Assembly (NCBI RefSeq): GCF_004193775.1
Contig: NC_041019.1
Location: 50,505,928 to 50,569,927 of the forward strand
DNA length: 64,000 nucleotides
Source of the DNA: Glycine soja
Taxonomy: Eukaryota; Streptophyta; Magnoliopsida; Fabales; Fabaceae
Direction of reading: 5' to 3'
Within the stretch, counting starts at the first letter, position 1. The number at the start of each line of letters is the position of its first letter. A program made the position numbers and the translations under genes. Below the pieces are notes generated by a model. It did no database searches, was not told the origin of the DNA, and worked only from the letters and a program-made list of their open reading frames with translations. Positions 1-13,328 of this stretch are shown piece by piece.

Positions 1-1149
1 ACTTCTAGGAAAATAGAAGAATAATTTTGAAACCTCTTAGAATCAGAAAATTCTAATTCAAAAAGGGTTTTTAAAGATAGTAACGATATCTTATCCTGTG
101 CTTCTGTTCTTTTTATTCTCTAGTTAATTTCATGACTAATAGTTTTCATTAAAAGACAATAATTCTGATTTTAATAATTGGACAACGAACAGCATTATTG
201 TGTTTCTTTACACAGCTTACAACAGAATATGCAGCTAGAAGTTTTAAAATGATTTTGAAGGAAATACATCTTAATTTTATAATTGGAAAGTGATAATATG
301 CTCCTTTTATATTGGGAAAACCCCCACATCGACTAGAAATAGTGCCAAAATATAGTATAGAAGTGGAGGACAACCTCACCATATGGGATAATTTCTGGGG
401 TTAAGTTAGGCCCAAACTCACTTTCTAAGACACAATTTATAATTACATATTTAACATAATGGAAAATGACGGGAAGAAATCAAGTTTAAGCATAAGAATT
501 CTTAATTTCCATTTTCTTTGTATGGCTTCATGTGCTTACTGTTTATATATAGTTATTGAATTCTGTTCTTATATCTGCTAAACAGATTCACATGCTGGAG
601 GATTTAATGCTTATTACTTGTTGATTAATCTTTAGCTACTTTATACCTACATATAAGAGAGGGATCAAATTACACCTGTGTAATTTTTGACAACTATTAC
701 ACCATTTTTATAACTTGATATAGAATGTGATTTTTGTTGATCCAACCGTTAAATTATATCCACATATTCTGTGTCAAAATTGAACAACAAGAAGATAATC
801 AAATAATCTATATTTTAGTATATTTTGAAATGTTTATATTGCGTCGATTTTAATTATATGAACGAGGTAACAAATGATTTTAGATTAATATGAAATATTG
901 CATATGTGATCTATGTAAAAAAAACTTTCAATCCAATAATGAGTTTTAAGAAAACATTATCTAGTCTGAAAGTTATAAAATGGTGTAATAGTTGTCAAAT
1001 TTACACCAGTGTAATTTGATCCTTCCTCATCATATGTGTGTGTGTGTGTGTATATAAAGGTGAATGTGCATTTGGTTTAAATTAAACTCCATTTCTTTCA
1101 TGACCAAATCTTGATAAATTGATTTGATTTATTCTGATATTGTTATCAG
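1..1149 (+). other. Intron of LCMT1 (3' part)
   Basis: No coding exon with LCMT similarity is visible before the acceptor at 1148-1149. The stretch is AT-rich and holds one inverted-repeat element (about 661-1023) and a short TG/TA microsatellite near 1036-1056. The intron continues upstream of the window. Confidence 0.75.
661..1023. mobile_element. MITE-like inverted-repeat element in the LCMT1 intron
   Basis: The left end (GGATCAAATTACACCTGTG from 662) is repeated, reverse-complemented, at the right end (CACCAGTGTAATTTGATCC, finishing near 1022). Inverted similarity runs about 50 bp inward on each side through TTGACAACTATTACACCATT. Total length is about 360 bp with no coding capacity, as in non-autonomous MITEs. 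A target-site duplication is not clear. A relative in opposite orientation lies at 51545-51926. The right end is only about 125 bp from the next coding exon. The superfamily is not assigned. Confidence 0.8.
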
Positions 1150-4100
1150 TCTGCCAACTTTTATAATTGCAGAATGTGTTCTGATCTACTTGGATCCTGA
1201 TTCAACTCGTGCAATTGTTGGTTGGGCTTCCCAAACATTTTCAACAGCAATATTTTTTCTTTATGAGCAGGTTAGAGCCTTCAAAGTTTCTTTTTCTACT
1301 TTTATGTGAAGAAAATAGGACCTTTGCATTATATGGTTTTTTGCTAACAGATCCACCCAGATGATGCTTTTGGACAACAAATGATACGGAATTTGGAGGT
1401 ATGGATGTAAAAAAATTGTTTTATACTGTGGTTTTTGGATTTCAATTGGTTCATTTCAGATTACCCTTACCATTGGAAATGTCTTATCTCAAAAATGGAA
1501 TTTCTAATTGTTGTACATTTGTTTTTGTTCATTATACTATTTTTGTGCCCATAATGGTATTCTTACTGGATTTTCTTTTCCTGTTAATTTTGGTTTTTAG
1601 TTTCTTCTAGAAGGATATCTTATTATCTGCTCTTTGTAACATCAATTTTATTTCTTACCCAGCAATCACTGCTACACAGATTAGTCTTTTGAAGTTTATT
1701 TCCCTAGGACACTTTTTTTTTACACCCCAGGATTCTTTCCATTCAGGCGATGGCACTTATGTAAAGTTTTGGGTTTTATGATCTGTCTTCATGCAGAATG
1801 AGTATATTAGTCACTTTCATTCTATTCTGGGATCATTTATCAAATTGGAACTTTCATTCCCAGATATCTGAGTGATAGTGAGTAGTGAACTACAATCCCG
1901 TTTGGTATTACTTGAGTATTATAAAGAAGGGGAAAGGGAAGATAGAAAGGGAGTGTAAAAAAAGGTATTACTTGAGTCATATGAATTGAGCCTCACAAAC
2001 TTTTACTTTGACTGAAAATTTGGAGTGGAAAATTTCTTAGTCTTTGTTTATAACCACTCTACCTTGAATTTCAGATTGAGGGTTAATACAATGCATATTT
2101 TGGCCAATAAACATTGTGTTTTTCATGGATAAGAATATAATGTCTAATGAAATGAATTTTTACTTTTTTTCCCCAAATTTGTGCCTCGTGGACTTCCTTT
2201 TACCTGACATAATTTTTCAATGACTAGAAAAACTGCTTCCATAAAAATGTCCCATTTTACTGCAAGAGCATCATACTGTGTAAAATTAGAACTATTTTCA
2301 ATTTTTTATTTTATTTTAGTGCATTGCTTTGAGTTTGTCAGTCATTTTTGCTTGGAGCTATCCTATAATGGAAAGTCATGCATCCATTGTTTATGAGGAA
2401 AAGTTTCTGGTTTGAGTTGAAAAAAGAACTGTTTAATTTATTTCTATTAAAGATATCCATCTCTGGTGCATAAAAGTTGTGTCTAAATACATTGATGTAT
2501 ATGAAATGAAATCATAATATGATTTGACTTTCCTGTTTTGCATCAGTATCGAGGTTGTGATCTGTTGGGTATTTATGCTACGCCAACTTTACTTGCAAAG
2601 GAAAAATTATTTCTGGACCAAGGATGGCAGGTAGATCATGTAATTTTTGCTAGAAAAGAAGTTTTTGTGTTTATTTATTTTTTTAAATATTACCATGCAT
2701 CTGGTATGTGATTCAATTTACATTTCTGGAAAACCTTCTAAATAATGATGGAGAGTCATCTAGGCATGAATAGTCTAAGAACATAGCAGACTAAACTAGA
2801 AATGGTTCAGAGTCTACATTCTTGCTATCATAATTACTATCAACATCATCAGATATGGTTCATCGTGTAGTATTAATGTGTATTTATTCTATCACTAACA
2901 TATTAATATTCTTATGCCTTTTATTTTTTCTGGGTATCAGAAGTCTGTTGCCTGGGACATGATGAGAGTTTATAATGATTTTATTGATGCCCAAGAAAGA
3001 CGCAGGTATTTTTTCTTCTTTTTTTCTGTTGCTGAATTAGATCTGGAAGTTTATGCATTAAATTTACAAATTCTTTAGTGTTTTCTGATGTTTTAATGCT
3101 AAAGGCAATAAGCTGAATAATAACAACAGGCTAATTTATCTTAAACTAGGATGATACTAGTTGTTTGCAACAGCAATAACCTTGGGGCCTGCAGAGATTA
3201 AAGTAGAGTAAATTTTATAAAACAAATTTATGGTACCCTTCTGTAGTCATCATGGTCCTTTTGTTGTGTCTGGTTCAACAGTATAATAATATATTATGCA
3301 CAAAAAGATTATTTTGATTAGGTTCTATAACTTCTATTGCTGTAAAAGTCATGGTGTAGAAACATAATGATAGAAAAACCAAATTTCTTAGGGTGGGAAG
3401 GGTAGTGGTCCCACATCAGCTCTGCCTAAGTAAGCATCGGTAATAATTGCTTTTTCTTGGTGCTTCGATTTCTTGGCTTCTCTTTTAAGGAAGCATTTTT
3501 CCTGGTTTTGTATTCCTATAGCATTTTAATCTGTAGAAGGTACTACGTTCTATCAATATCTTGTGATTGTCATATGATGGAACTGTTTGATTTCTATTAG
3601 ATACTAAAGTTCATATCTTCATATGAAAGGCAGTTCTTTCTTCCCTGATTCTCCATCCCCTCTGTTCTTTCTATCTACTTTATGGTTGGTGGCCTGTTTC
3701 TTTAGTAAATTTTCTCTAAAGATACTAATTTGTAATACTTTATCGTTTAGGATTGAACGGCTGGAATTGTTTGATGAATTTGAAGAGTGGTACATGATGC
3801 AGGCAAGTCAGCTTTTTATTATTGTTCTGTTGTTAATTGTTTGCTATAAAAAGTGTCTGAATACTGCTACTCTCATTTTGCTGGGGCCTTGAATGGGGGC
3901 GGGGGTCTAGGCCATTGTTTATCGTCTCTCATTTCAAGTGGGGATGTGAATTGTTTGTTCTTATTTCTTCTCTTTTTTTTTTTTATTCATTGGTCAGAGA
4001 CTAAAAGTAAATAAGAATTCATGATGTAACCAATCGTCAGTTGAATGCAAGTAATTGGTGGTTACATGACCCACAATTTACCAATGTGCTGCTTGTCATC

Positions 4101-4704
4101 CATTATGAAGAGTTCCTCTTTTGTTTATTCCACTATTACAATATTAATTTTCTTTTCTTTCTATTGATTTTCAGGAGCACTACTGTGTGGCTTATGCAAT
4201 CAATGATGCCATGGTATGATCTTGATCATACTTGTTCTGTCGTATGCAGCAAATTAATAAAAGTTTCTTCATTTATTGTATGGAAAGGGAATAGGAGTAT
4301 AGGACAGCACATCATTTAAATCAATCCATGAATAAAGTGACCATGTGTATTCTTTATAATATCTTGCCTGCATTGAATTGAAATTAGAGACCACATTACT
4401 TTTACTGTACCATTTCTAGCAATCTTAGATTATCATCATGATGAGTGATGACAAGATAATAATTTGGAATAAGGATGAGGTGGGGAATAGGATTCTGTTT
4501 CTGAAGATGATTCCAAACATGAAAATATAATATGATTGTGGTGGCTGGGACTATATTTATTCCATATATCCTATTTCTTTTTGTACTTATGGTTTTGAGG
4601 AACTATAGTGGACTAGCATTGACTCTGATTTTTCATCCATGATGCAGGGTCTTTTTGGGGATTTTGGTTTTGTTAATGAAAACAGTGGGCTTCCTTCCTC
4701 ATGA
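1150..4704 (+). CDS. LCMT1: Leucine carboxyl methyltransferase 1, C-terminal half (5' part outside window)
   Basis: In known relatives (human LCMT1, Arabidopsis LCMT1/SBI1) this SAM-dependent enzyme methylates the C-terminal leucine of the PP2A catalytic subunit; in Arabidopsis this tempers brassinosteroid signalling. Seven coding exons are visible: 1150-1270, 1351-1398, 2547-2630, 2941-3005, 3751-3802, 4175-4213 and 4648-4704 (TGA). They join in one frame, 466 nt, about 155 residues, roughly the last half of the ~330-residue family protein. Recognisable blocks in order are [87 protein letters not shown] and GLFGDFGF near the C terminus. The first exon begins with the last base of a split codon, so an upstream exon must exist; I found none in 1-1149, so the preceding intron exceeds 1.1 kb. 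The intron after 3802 has a GC donor. The N-terminal SAM-binding half cannot be checked here. Confidence 0.93.
3803..4174 (+). other. LCMT1: GC-AG intron of LCMT1
   Basis: The donor reads CAG|GCAAGT instead of CAG|GTAAGT, and the acceptor is TTTTCAG|GAG. The neighbouring GT (3807-3808) would shift the frame and destroy the family-conserved MMQEHYC junction, so the GC donor is the only reading that keeps the protein. GC-AG introns are a known minor class, usually with a donor otherwise close to consensus, as here. Confidence 0.85.
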
Positions 4705-6888
4705 AACACGGGGATACACTCCAATAGCATATATATTTATATTATATATCACTCTTGCTAAGTATCGTCCTTGGCTGTAACTGTTAATACAGCAAGTATG
4801 ACGGTGGCACCTGCCAGCTCACTGCAGGGGATGTTGTCTGGTGAAAAAGGTTTTCTCAGTAAAGCAACTTGTTGGTTATTGTATGAGAATTCAAGCATAT
4901 GGATGATTAGTATTTTTGTATAGATCCCTTGAGAAATTGTTTGTTTGACACAAAGCATAGATACTTCCCATTTTCTGCTAGCTGTTTGGCAAAGAAAACG
5001 TGGTGGCTCCCACACAGCACCAACTGTTAAAGTCACATTATACTCTAGGCCTGTGTGGGGATGTCCATGTGAAAGAAATATGAACATAGTGTGTATTGTT
5101 TCTGCTTTTCAACACATACGGTTTTTCTATGCTTTGCATTGCTTTAAACACTGAACTGGAATCAATGAGAATTGGTAAAGAATAGAGTGAGCTACTTGTG
5201 AAAATCAGTTTGAAGAGGTATTTTTTAGAATATTATTTTTAATTTAAAACTTTTTTTTTACAGAATCTAAAACATTTTTAATATAAATAAAAGTACATAT
5301 TTAAGAATTACACATCGGTATAAATTGTCTTGGTAATTATTAATTCTTTTATCTTATAAAATATATAATTTAGTTATTTATATTAATTTATAATTTTTAT
5401 CTTAATAGTATAGTTTATACTATTTTATTGTTTGAAATAGTATATAATGTTAATAATATATAAATTTAATTACTATTGATTTGATTAATATTCAATCATA
5501 GATGAATCAATAAATTATCAACTAGTACTTTTATTTGTTTAATATTAGGTCAGTTTTTAAAACATCAATATTTTGGCATTCTTTTGCATGCCCCTTTTTG
5601 TTTCCTCTTTCTCGGGTTGAACTAAAGGTGTTGTATTGGAATATATGGCTGAGCCTGATCAATGGCTGTGTTTTGTATGAGATATGGTACCTCCTTTCGT
5701 TTGATGGGTTGGTCAAAACGTGATTTATAGCAGATGAAGCAGAAGACAATGGTGAAGTATAGAATTTTTTTGCACCCCATTTGACCAAAAACAATAATTT
5801 TTTTCACCCCTGCTTTTGTTTAGGAGCATAGGTTTTAATAATCATTTATCACATGAATTAATTAGTAAGAAATTATTTTAGTTTAATTGGAAATATCGAG
5901 TTTAAGGTGTGTGTACTCAATTGTGTTAAATGTTTGAAAATAAAATTTTATCATTCATGATAATTTTATTCAATTTTAGTTTGTCTTCTATAAAGATACA
6001 TGTTATCTATACCCAAATCAGTTTTTAACAATTTCTTAGCAACAATGGTGTAAAATTTTATCGTTCGTCATTTGCAGCAATGGTGCATTGTTTATTAGTA
6101 CTGTCTCAGATCAGTGCCCTTTACTGTTCAATTGTACAGACGTACAATTCAATTACCCTTTCTTGGGTTTCTATCGGATTATGATATGCACACAAAAATC
6201 TTGTACCATGGGACTGTTGTAAATCATTACTCTATTTTTTCCACCACATTTTAGAATTATTAAATACAATTTAAATAGTTTAGGATGAGTTCTTAACGTG
6301 AAACTAGGTAGAATAATAAAGTATGCGTATTTTTAGTTGTATTTAACTTTAGTACATTACCACTGTAAAATAATTTGTACTGTTAATTAGTAAAAATTAT
6401 TTTACAAGGCTTGTAAAATATTTATAACAAAAATAAGTAATTTTACTATATACAACAATTCATGGATAATAATGTAAGAAAATGATTATACTGCTTAGAA
6501 CATAAACTATTTAGTATATACAATTAACTACTTTTTTGTGCGTGAATATATAAACTATTATTTTAACTATTGTAGCTGGATTTGGATTAGGATTGATTCA
6601 ATCACACTAATAAGGCACTATTATCGATCGAAAGTCAGCCATTGCATACAAAGTATAAACAGAAGGCAACTAAGCAAGGCTCTAACTAAATAAGTACAAA
6701 CATAAAATTGTACATATAATAGAGCAAACAACTAATGTTGTATCAAAATGAATTCCAGGGGACTAAATTCAATTTTTATTTCTATGAGGATTTTCGTCCC
6801 TTTGGCTCCCATCTATACTGACTCTCAGATTGTTAAATAGCTTCTTTTTTATGTTCATTATTAAATAATTTTTAACACAAACACATAT
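4705..6888. other. LCMT1 3' UTR and downstream intergenic DNA
   Basis: From 4705 to roughly 5200 the base composition is more balanced than further downstream, consistent with a 3' UTR, but I cannot place the polyadenylation site with confidence. Beyond about 5220 the DNA is strongly AT-rich. Short open frames near 5531-5807 on both strands show no recognisable domain. I see no gene. Confidence 0.55.
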
Positions 6889-6891
6889 ATA

Positions 6892-7115
6892 CCACTTCCT
6901 TCCGTTTTATAATAACTATCGTTCTAAATTATTTTAAATCAATAAAAATAATTTTACAAAATTAATCTTATAATTATTAATTTATTTTTAATTTTTTTAA
7001 TCCATATTATTAATATTATAAAAAAATTAATATTACATTAAAAAGTTAAAATAATAATCATTTTAAGATAAATTTATTTTTCTTATACAATAATTAGTAT
7101 TTAAATGAGGGAGTA
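6892..7115. mobile_element. Stowaway-like MITE (Tc1/mariner type)
   Basis: The left end reads ACTTCCTTCCGTTTTATAAT and the right end, reverse-complemented, reads ACTCCCTCATTTAAATACT. These are degenerate versions of the Stowaway terminal motif CTCCCTCCGTTTCATAAT. TA dinucleotides flank both ends, as expected for a TA target site. Length is about 220 bp, AT-rich interior, no coding capacity. Confidence 0.65.
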
Positions 7116-10100
7116 ATAATTTAAACTAAAAGATTATGAAACTAGTGCCGCAATCATGCAACATGATTACATTTGCGAAAAGTTGTACGTAGAGGTAGCA
7201 TAAACAAGTTTTGTCGTTGTCTTTATAATCGATTAATAATAGGTCAAATTATGGATATTTGCATGACGTACGCTACTCTAACCACACAACGATGCCAATT
7301 AGTAGTATCTTTCCTACATGATGCTCATCCCTAAGTCAGCATCTTCCTTTAAATGGTTTTATTTATTTATGACATTGAGAAATACACACAATTATTTTCT
7401 TAGAAATAATAATGAAATACAAGTAAGGGAGGCATGTGTACGTGAACAAGTATAGATAAATTGGGTCCACTAGAAGAAAAATTAGTTGGTGTGGAATTTA
7501 TATAAATAGTGGCATTCAGAAAGATGGACCTTAATGTGGAGGTGGGGTTGAAATAAGGGGTCCCGTGTGTGGCTTTTTAGAAGTAAACATATGCATCATT
7601 TTCTCTGGATTGCTGTGTGTTGCCCCACCACCATAGTTGCCCTTTCATATCAGCTTTTCATGCCCTGCCTGCTGGCTCAATAACGCCTATAATTATGGAG
7701 AATGATTTATTAGTGCAGCTTTTAAGTAATTTCTTCAGAGCTCGTTTTTAGAATGATTTGGTTGCAGGTAGAAATTGTTTTAGAATTTGAATTCTAAAAA
7801 TTGAGTTGAGCATTTTCAATGAAATCTTTTATTTTGAGTATTTTTTTTATTCATAAGATGCAAACTTGATAAAATTATTTAAAAACTGAATTCATTATCA
7901 CTCATATAAAAGAATACTTGTTGTTGATGATTTTTCATTTATATACATTATTTATTTCTTAGTGTATCATTAAAAAATGTGACATCTTTAAACCTGATTC
8001 TCTCTCACATGTAAATTGGATATCTTGAAGAATGTAAAATTATTTATAGGACCGAATATTTGTAAATGCTCTCGTAATAACCTGATGATATCATATAGGT
8101 TCGACAACAACTAATAAAATAAACTTTCATGCCAATGTCAAAATATGTTTGTGTTTTAAGAGATATAATGAATGTATGAATAAAGCAGCGGGAGAGTATT
8201 CAAACTCAAAATCTCAGTCTTGAAAATATTCAAACTTGAAATTAGCCGTGTTTGAGGACCGGTTTTGATGTAATTGAAGATTTAACTTAGTCAAATTTGA
8301 TTGATTTAGTTTGGTTTAGTTTTCATAATTTTTTTTAAAAATTTAGCCCAACTCATTTATTAACGGTTTATTAGGTTCAGACTAATGGGTTATTCATTTA
8401 AATTTGATCTTTATTATTTTATATCATAATTCATCCAAATATTCAATACAATTAACACAATATTTTCAAATGTCCAAAAGTAATAAAATTGATTCATTAA
8501 ATACCATTAATATAATATTTTAAAATAAACTAATACAAATAAAATGTTCTTCAACAAGATTTACTATAATAATAATCTGAATCACAATTATTTCTTACAA
8601 TAAGCTTTATTGTAACTAAATTTGTTGAAACAAATGAATAAAATATGATCAATTAATATTTTAAACACCGGCAGAAAAAATAATTATGAAAAAAAAAGTT
8701 AAACAAATAATAATGTACAAGAAAGTAATACCTTAAGAAGTTTCAACACTAGTAGTGTCAACACTTGGAGTCTTAATATTAGTAATATTTAAAGTCAAAT
8801 CAAACAATTCTAAAAAATTTGATCGATTCGGTTCGGTTTTGATCAGATCTATAAATCTAAACTTGTAACACAACTCGTACATAAATGATTTTGATCGATT
8901 TAATTCGATTTTGATCCAAATACATAAATGATTAAACTCAAAATGTTTATATTGATTTGAGTCAATTTAAATTTACAAATGAGCCGTATTCATGAACACT
9001 TGTACTTAAATCATAGTCTTGAATTGAATGCCACATTTGTGGTTGTTAATAGCATTATCTATAATTAATTAATCAGCATACATATGTTTAGGTAGTAATT
9101 AAAAGTAGTAAGGACAAGAGGTAGTATAAAATTATAAAGTACCATAAAAATTAATCTTGTCAAAATATGTCTAATTCAAGGTTGAATTTAATGCACCCAA
9201 TCGACTATGAAAGCTAGAATAACAAAATCAAAACCTGACTTTTGTTTAGTTTGATGTTGATTGAGTTTATAAACAGTTAAGACTTATGATCACCTGAAAT
9301 ATAATTATTTTTTGTTTTATAAAATACCACCTAGATTATAATATTACCAAAAAAATCAACTAACGTTTATCACTTTTTTTATTAAAAGAGTTAAAGCTCG
9401 ATTAAAAAATGTGCTCGTCTAATTTCTTAATTTTTGTTAAATTATTTTTTCAAGAACTTAAATTTATTACATTAAGAAAAAAAGAATTTTAGTTCACAGT
9501 AAATCGAAATGGGCTGACAAAATGTTGGCCTAAAGTGTGTTAAGCCCAATTTAACCCGATCCAATGCATAGTATCTATTTTTTTTCTCACTTATAAAATA
9601 CTAGTAATAATTTGTGTAGATAAAAAATAAATGAGGTGATAGTTCGTATTACTTATGAATATCTCCAAAGTAGAGAAGCATATATCTTCCCAAAGTACTT
9701 TCAGGAAGTTTTCAATGCCATGTTTAAAGGTCCCTGCACTAAATTGTGTGACAGATATGGCCACCACATACTGTATGTTGAATTAATTTGTACAACAAGA
9801 TTTTGTTTGTTTTGTTTTATGTTTCAGAAACTGGTCCATTTTCTTGCATTGATATCTCGCAGTCATAGGTCTATAAGAAATTATCTTTTATAAAAAATAA
9901 TTGAGTAATATACTAAAAACATTACGCTAATGATACAGCAAAATCAAATTGTTTATATTTAAATCTTTTCATATTAGGTTTATGTATACTCATTGTCAAA
10001 TAAAGAGCCAAATTTTCGTTGGGAGGTTAGTCCTAATGTAGTGTAAATATTTTTTATTTAAACAATATTGTCATTTTCCAGTTTCCAGGATATGATTTCA

Positions 10101-13100
10101 TAGTTTAAATATATGAACAAGAAGAAAGTAGGGGTTTTTTAATTACCTTTTTTTTTTTCTACTGAGGCGACATTTTATAAAGATTATTGTTTTTTGATGT
10201 ACAAAGGAAGAAAAAAAAAGGTGAGTTCTATATCCATGGTGTAACAAACAAACAAACAAAAATTGAAGACAATCTAATATAATAGAATTTTCCTTTCCAA
10301 AACCAATTGTTTCCTCCCATCCGACTCAAGATTAAGAAAGTTTCAAACTCAATAAAACATCTCATTTAAATTAACCTTTAATAATAAAAAAAATTCAATA
10401 TCGGCTATTTTAGATTAAAAAAAAGAAAAGAAAAAGTGAAGCACAAAACTTTATTATGTAGTAATTAGCATAGTAATTGAAAACAAATTCTTGAAAAAAA
10501 ATAATCATATTATTAGTATAAAATAGTTTATAAAACTCAAATCTAAAATCTTATTTAAAAAGAGGGAATTCAATATCACTTTATGACTTATTAATTCTTG
10601 AAACTTTTGGATATAAGGTAAAAGAATAGTTGGATGAGTGGCGTGGGGTGGTGGTGGAGTCTGTAAGCTTCACGTTTTGCTTACTCACCCTAGTACCCCT
10701 GTCTCAATAAAGACCACCATATCCTCATCTTTTTGCCTCATACTTTTTATTTTCTTCTTTCCAATTTTTTTACTCCATCTCATCCCACGAGAAATTTACA
10801 CGTTAATAATCTTTTTACTGCATTTCTTGGTCCAAAAATTTTTTGGAAGATGGAAGAGTGTTTCCTTTTATTTTTAAAAGACCAGAGTGAGCTACTAACA
10901 AAGTGGCTTTACCTTTAAAAGACCTTCCTGCAAAACTTATCTTTGTAATTCATTTTTCTTTTAATTATCTTGATTTACTCTTTAACTTATCAACTAATAG
11001 CATACCACTATCTTTCATTTGAAGAATTGAGGCCCAATTAATAAATGTATATTGGCTAGGTTAATTAAATTTCTTAAATATTTTCATTTGCTATTTTTTT
11101 ATGGGACTTTGGTATTAAAAAGAACCATCCTCCTATATAGCGCCTAATCTTTCAACCCATAGTACACTGAAATGGGTTGACAAAACATTGACCCATATCA
11201 TATTAGGCCACATTTAATGCGATTTGAAAATAGTATGACATGTTTTGACAAGTCTAATAGAAGGGCTACCTATCTAAAAATAAAGAGAAAAATTGCTGAA
11301 GTTTATCCTTTTTAGATAGGTATCTTAAACTTTCATTTCATCCTAATTATTTTTTAAATTATACGAATTGATTCAATAAACTCTTGTATTAAATTAAGTA
11401 TAAGTCAGTAACAGAGAAGAGAACACATTTTGACCTTGATTTAGGTTCAGTCTCTCCATTAATTTATTTGTTAAATTAACAGAATGAATTTCTGAATTGA
11501 GAAAAATAAATAAATATACTTAAGGCCAGTGCATTTTTGTGCTGATTAGGTATAGTAATTAAGCAGAGCTAGTACTAGCACCCCTCCTCCTACTTGCTCT
11601 CACGCATGAAATCCGTTCTTTACTCAATCCACACCCACATGGGTATATGGATATCCATCTATTTCTTTTTTAGGAAATATGTATTAGATTTTGAAACATT
11701 AAAAAATATTTTAAGAAATCATAATTCAAACGGATAACACAAAAGGTGATCACTTGAAAATTCCTCAATCCTCAACCAATACATCAAATCCATCAAAAAT
11801 TAAAAAATCTCACACTAATTACTCAAATACAAAAAGAAAAAAAAAATAGCCAAATTAGATCTTAAAGCAGTGCCCAAGCTCTATGTAGTAGAGAATGAAG
11901 TTAGCCTGCAAATGCAAATGATGATGACCTTCAAACAAGCTGTATGCTGTGTGTGGGAGGGCCTCTAGGCAATGCAATAAGATGGGGGTGGAATTGGTCA
12001 AGGGAGCTTTTTATTGAATGAGTCAATGACTATAATGGAGGAAGAAAGTAGCTGTAATTATTAATTAAGGATGAAATGAAATTAAGGCAAATTTCCTTCC
12101 TCTTTCTTTATATTTTTTTCTCTTTTTATGTAATTATGACTGTTGGTCCCAAATATTTAATCTGTCAAAAAATTTACTAATTATTAAAGTCTTTTTTTCT
12201 AATTATGGAATTCTTTTCACTCACAAGATTAAAATCTAAAATTTTGGTTAAAGAATTTCAAGTCACTGTCACTTGTACTGAAATTTGTGAAGAATTGGAT
12301 ACTCTTCCAAGCGACTAAAGCTGTGGGGTTCCATGCTAGCTTATTCCCATTGGAGTCCAAGAAGAAAGAAAGTCCCTTTAATTTGCACAGTTAACATTAA
12401 CGGTAGAAGGCCAAAAACAATGATACCTTTTTTTTATTATTTTAAATAAGTTTTAAAGCATTAAATATACAAAAGGGGGAAAAAAAAAAGGTGTGCATGT
12501 CATATGTCTTGAAGTGAAAGGTAGGGGTGCAACAAGATTTTGTGAGTAGGAAAGATGGGGATAAGTAAGAAAGGTTCTTTCACTAGTTTTGAATTTTCTG
12601 CCTTTCACCTCTCTCACTCTCTTTTTTATCGTTTGCTTTACTACAAAAAGGTTCACCTTATTGGTGGAATATTCATGCATGTTGTTGCCTAACACTTCAG
12701 CCTTCTGCCTTGCTATGCTTTGTCGTGCACGTATTTCATCTTTTGATGAAATGAGATGATAAAAAAAAAAAAAAAAAAGTGGGAAAACAATGAGAGAAAG
12801 TTGAACGTGAAAAATCGTAGTCAAGAGGTTGTTTTAAGAAGTGAAAGTGAAGCCTAGCTTCAACAACAAACGTTATTACTTTTGGCTTCCAACTTTATCC
12901 ACATAAGGATTAAACTTATATATGGAATCATATGCTTAATTCATCTTAAGGAGTACGAGAAAATCTTTTGACTTTATGTTGTGGATGTTGGTCTTGATTT
13001 CACACTTTCCACCTGCTTCAAATTTTCTTTATTGTCCCCTTTCCTGTTTCTTTCTTTTTTTTGTTTATTGCTTTTTTTCATATAGGATACTCTTTATTAT

Positions 13101-13283
13101 TTTAAGAGAAATATCATCAACAATTTTTTTTTATAAATACACATTATTAATTAAAATTTATTAGATTTACAAATAAATGAGTCTCACTCTTTTTTCTATA
13201 AATTTCATTCATAGTTTCAATATTATTCGAATAAATTTTAATAAATAATAAAAATGTGTTATAAAATATGTCACTAATGATCG

Positions 13284-13285
<2 letters not shown>

Positions 13286-13327
<42 letters not shown>
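13286..13327. repeat. (TAA)n microsatellite
   Basis: About 14 perfect TAA/ATA units directly readable in the sequence, in AT-rich intergenic DNA. Confidence 0.95.

Positions 13328-13328
<1 letters not shown>

Noticed and set aside
7540..7700. GC-richer segment checked for a miRNA precursor
   Set aside because: No mature plant miRNA sequence known to me and no long hairpin was found on reading.
12453..12824. 123-codon minus-strand open frame
   Set aside because: Phe/Pro-rich ends come from poly-A/T tracts, no domain is seen, and the middle has no family resemblance.
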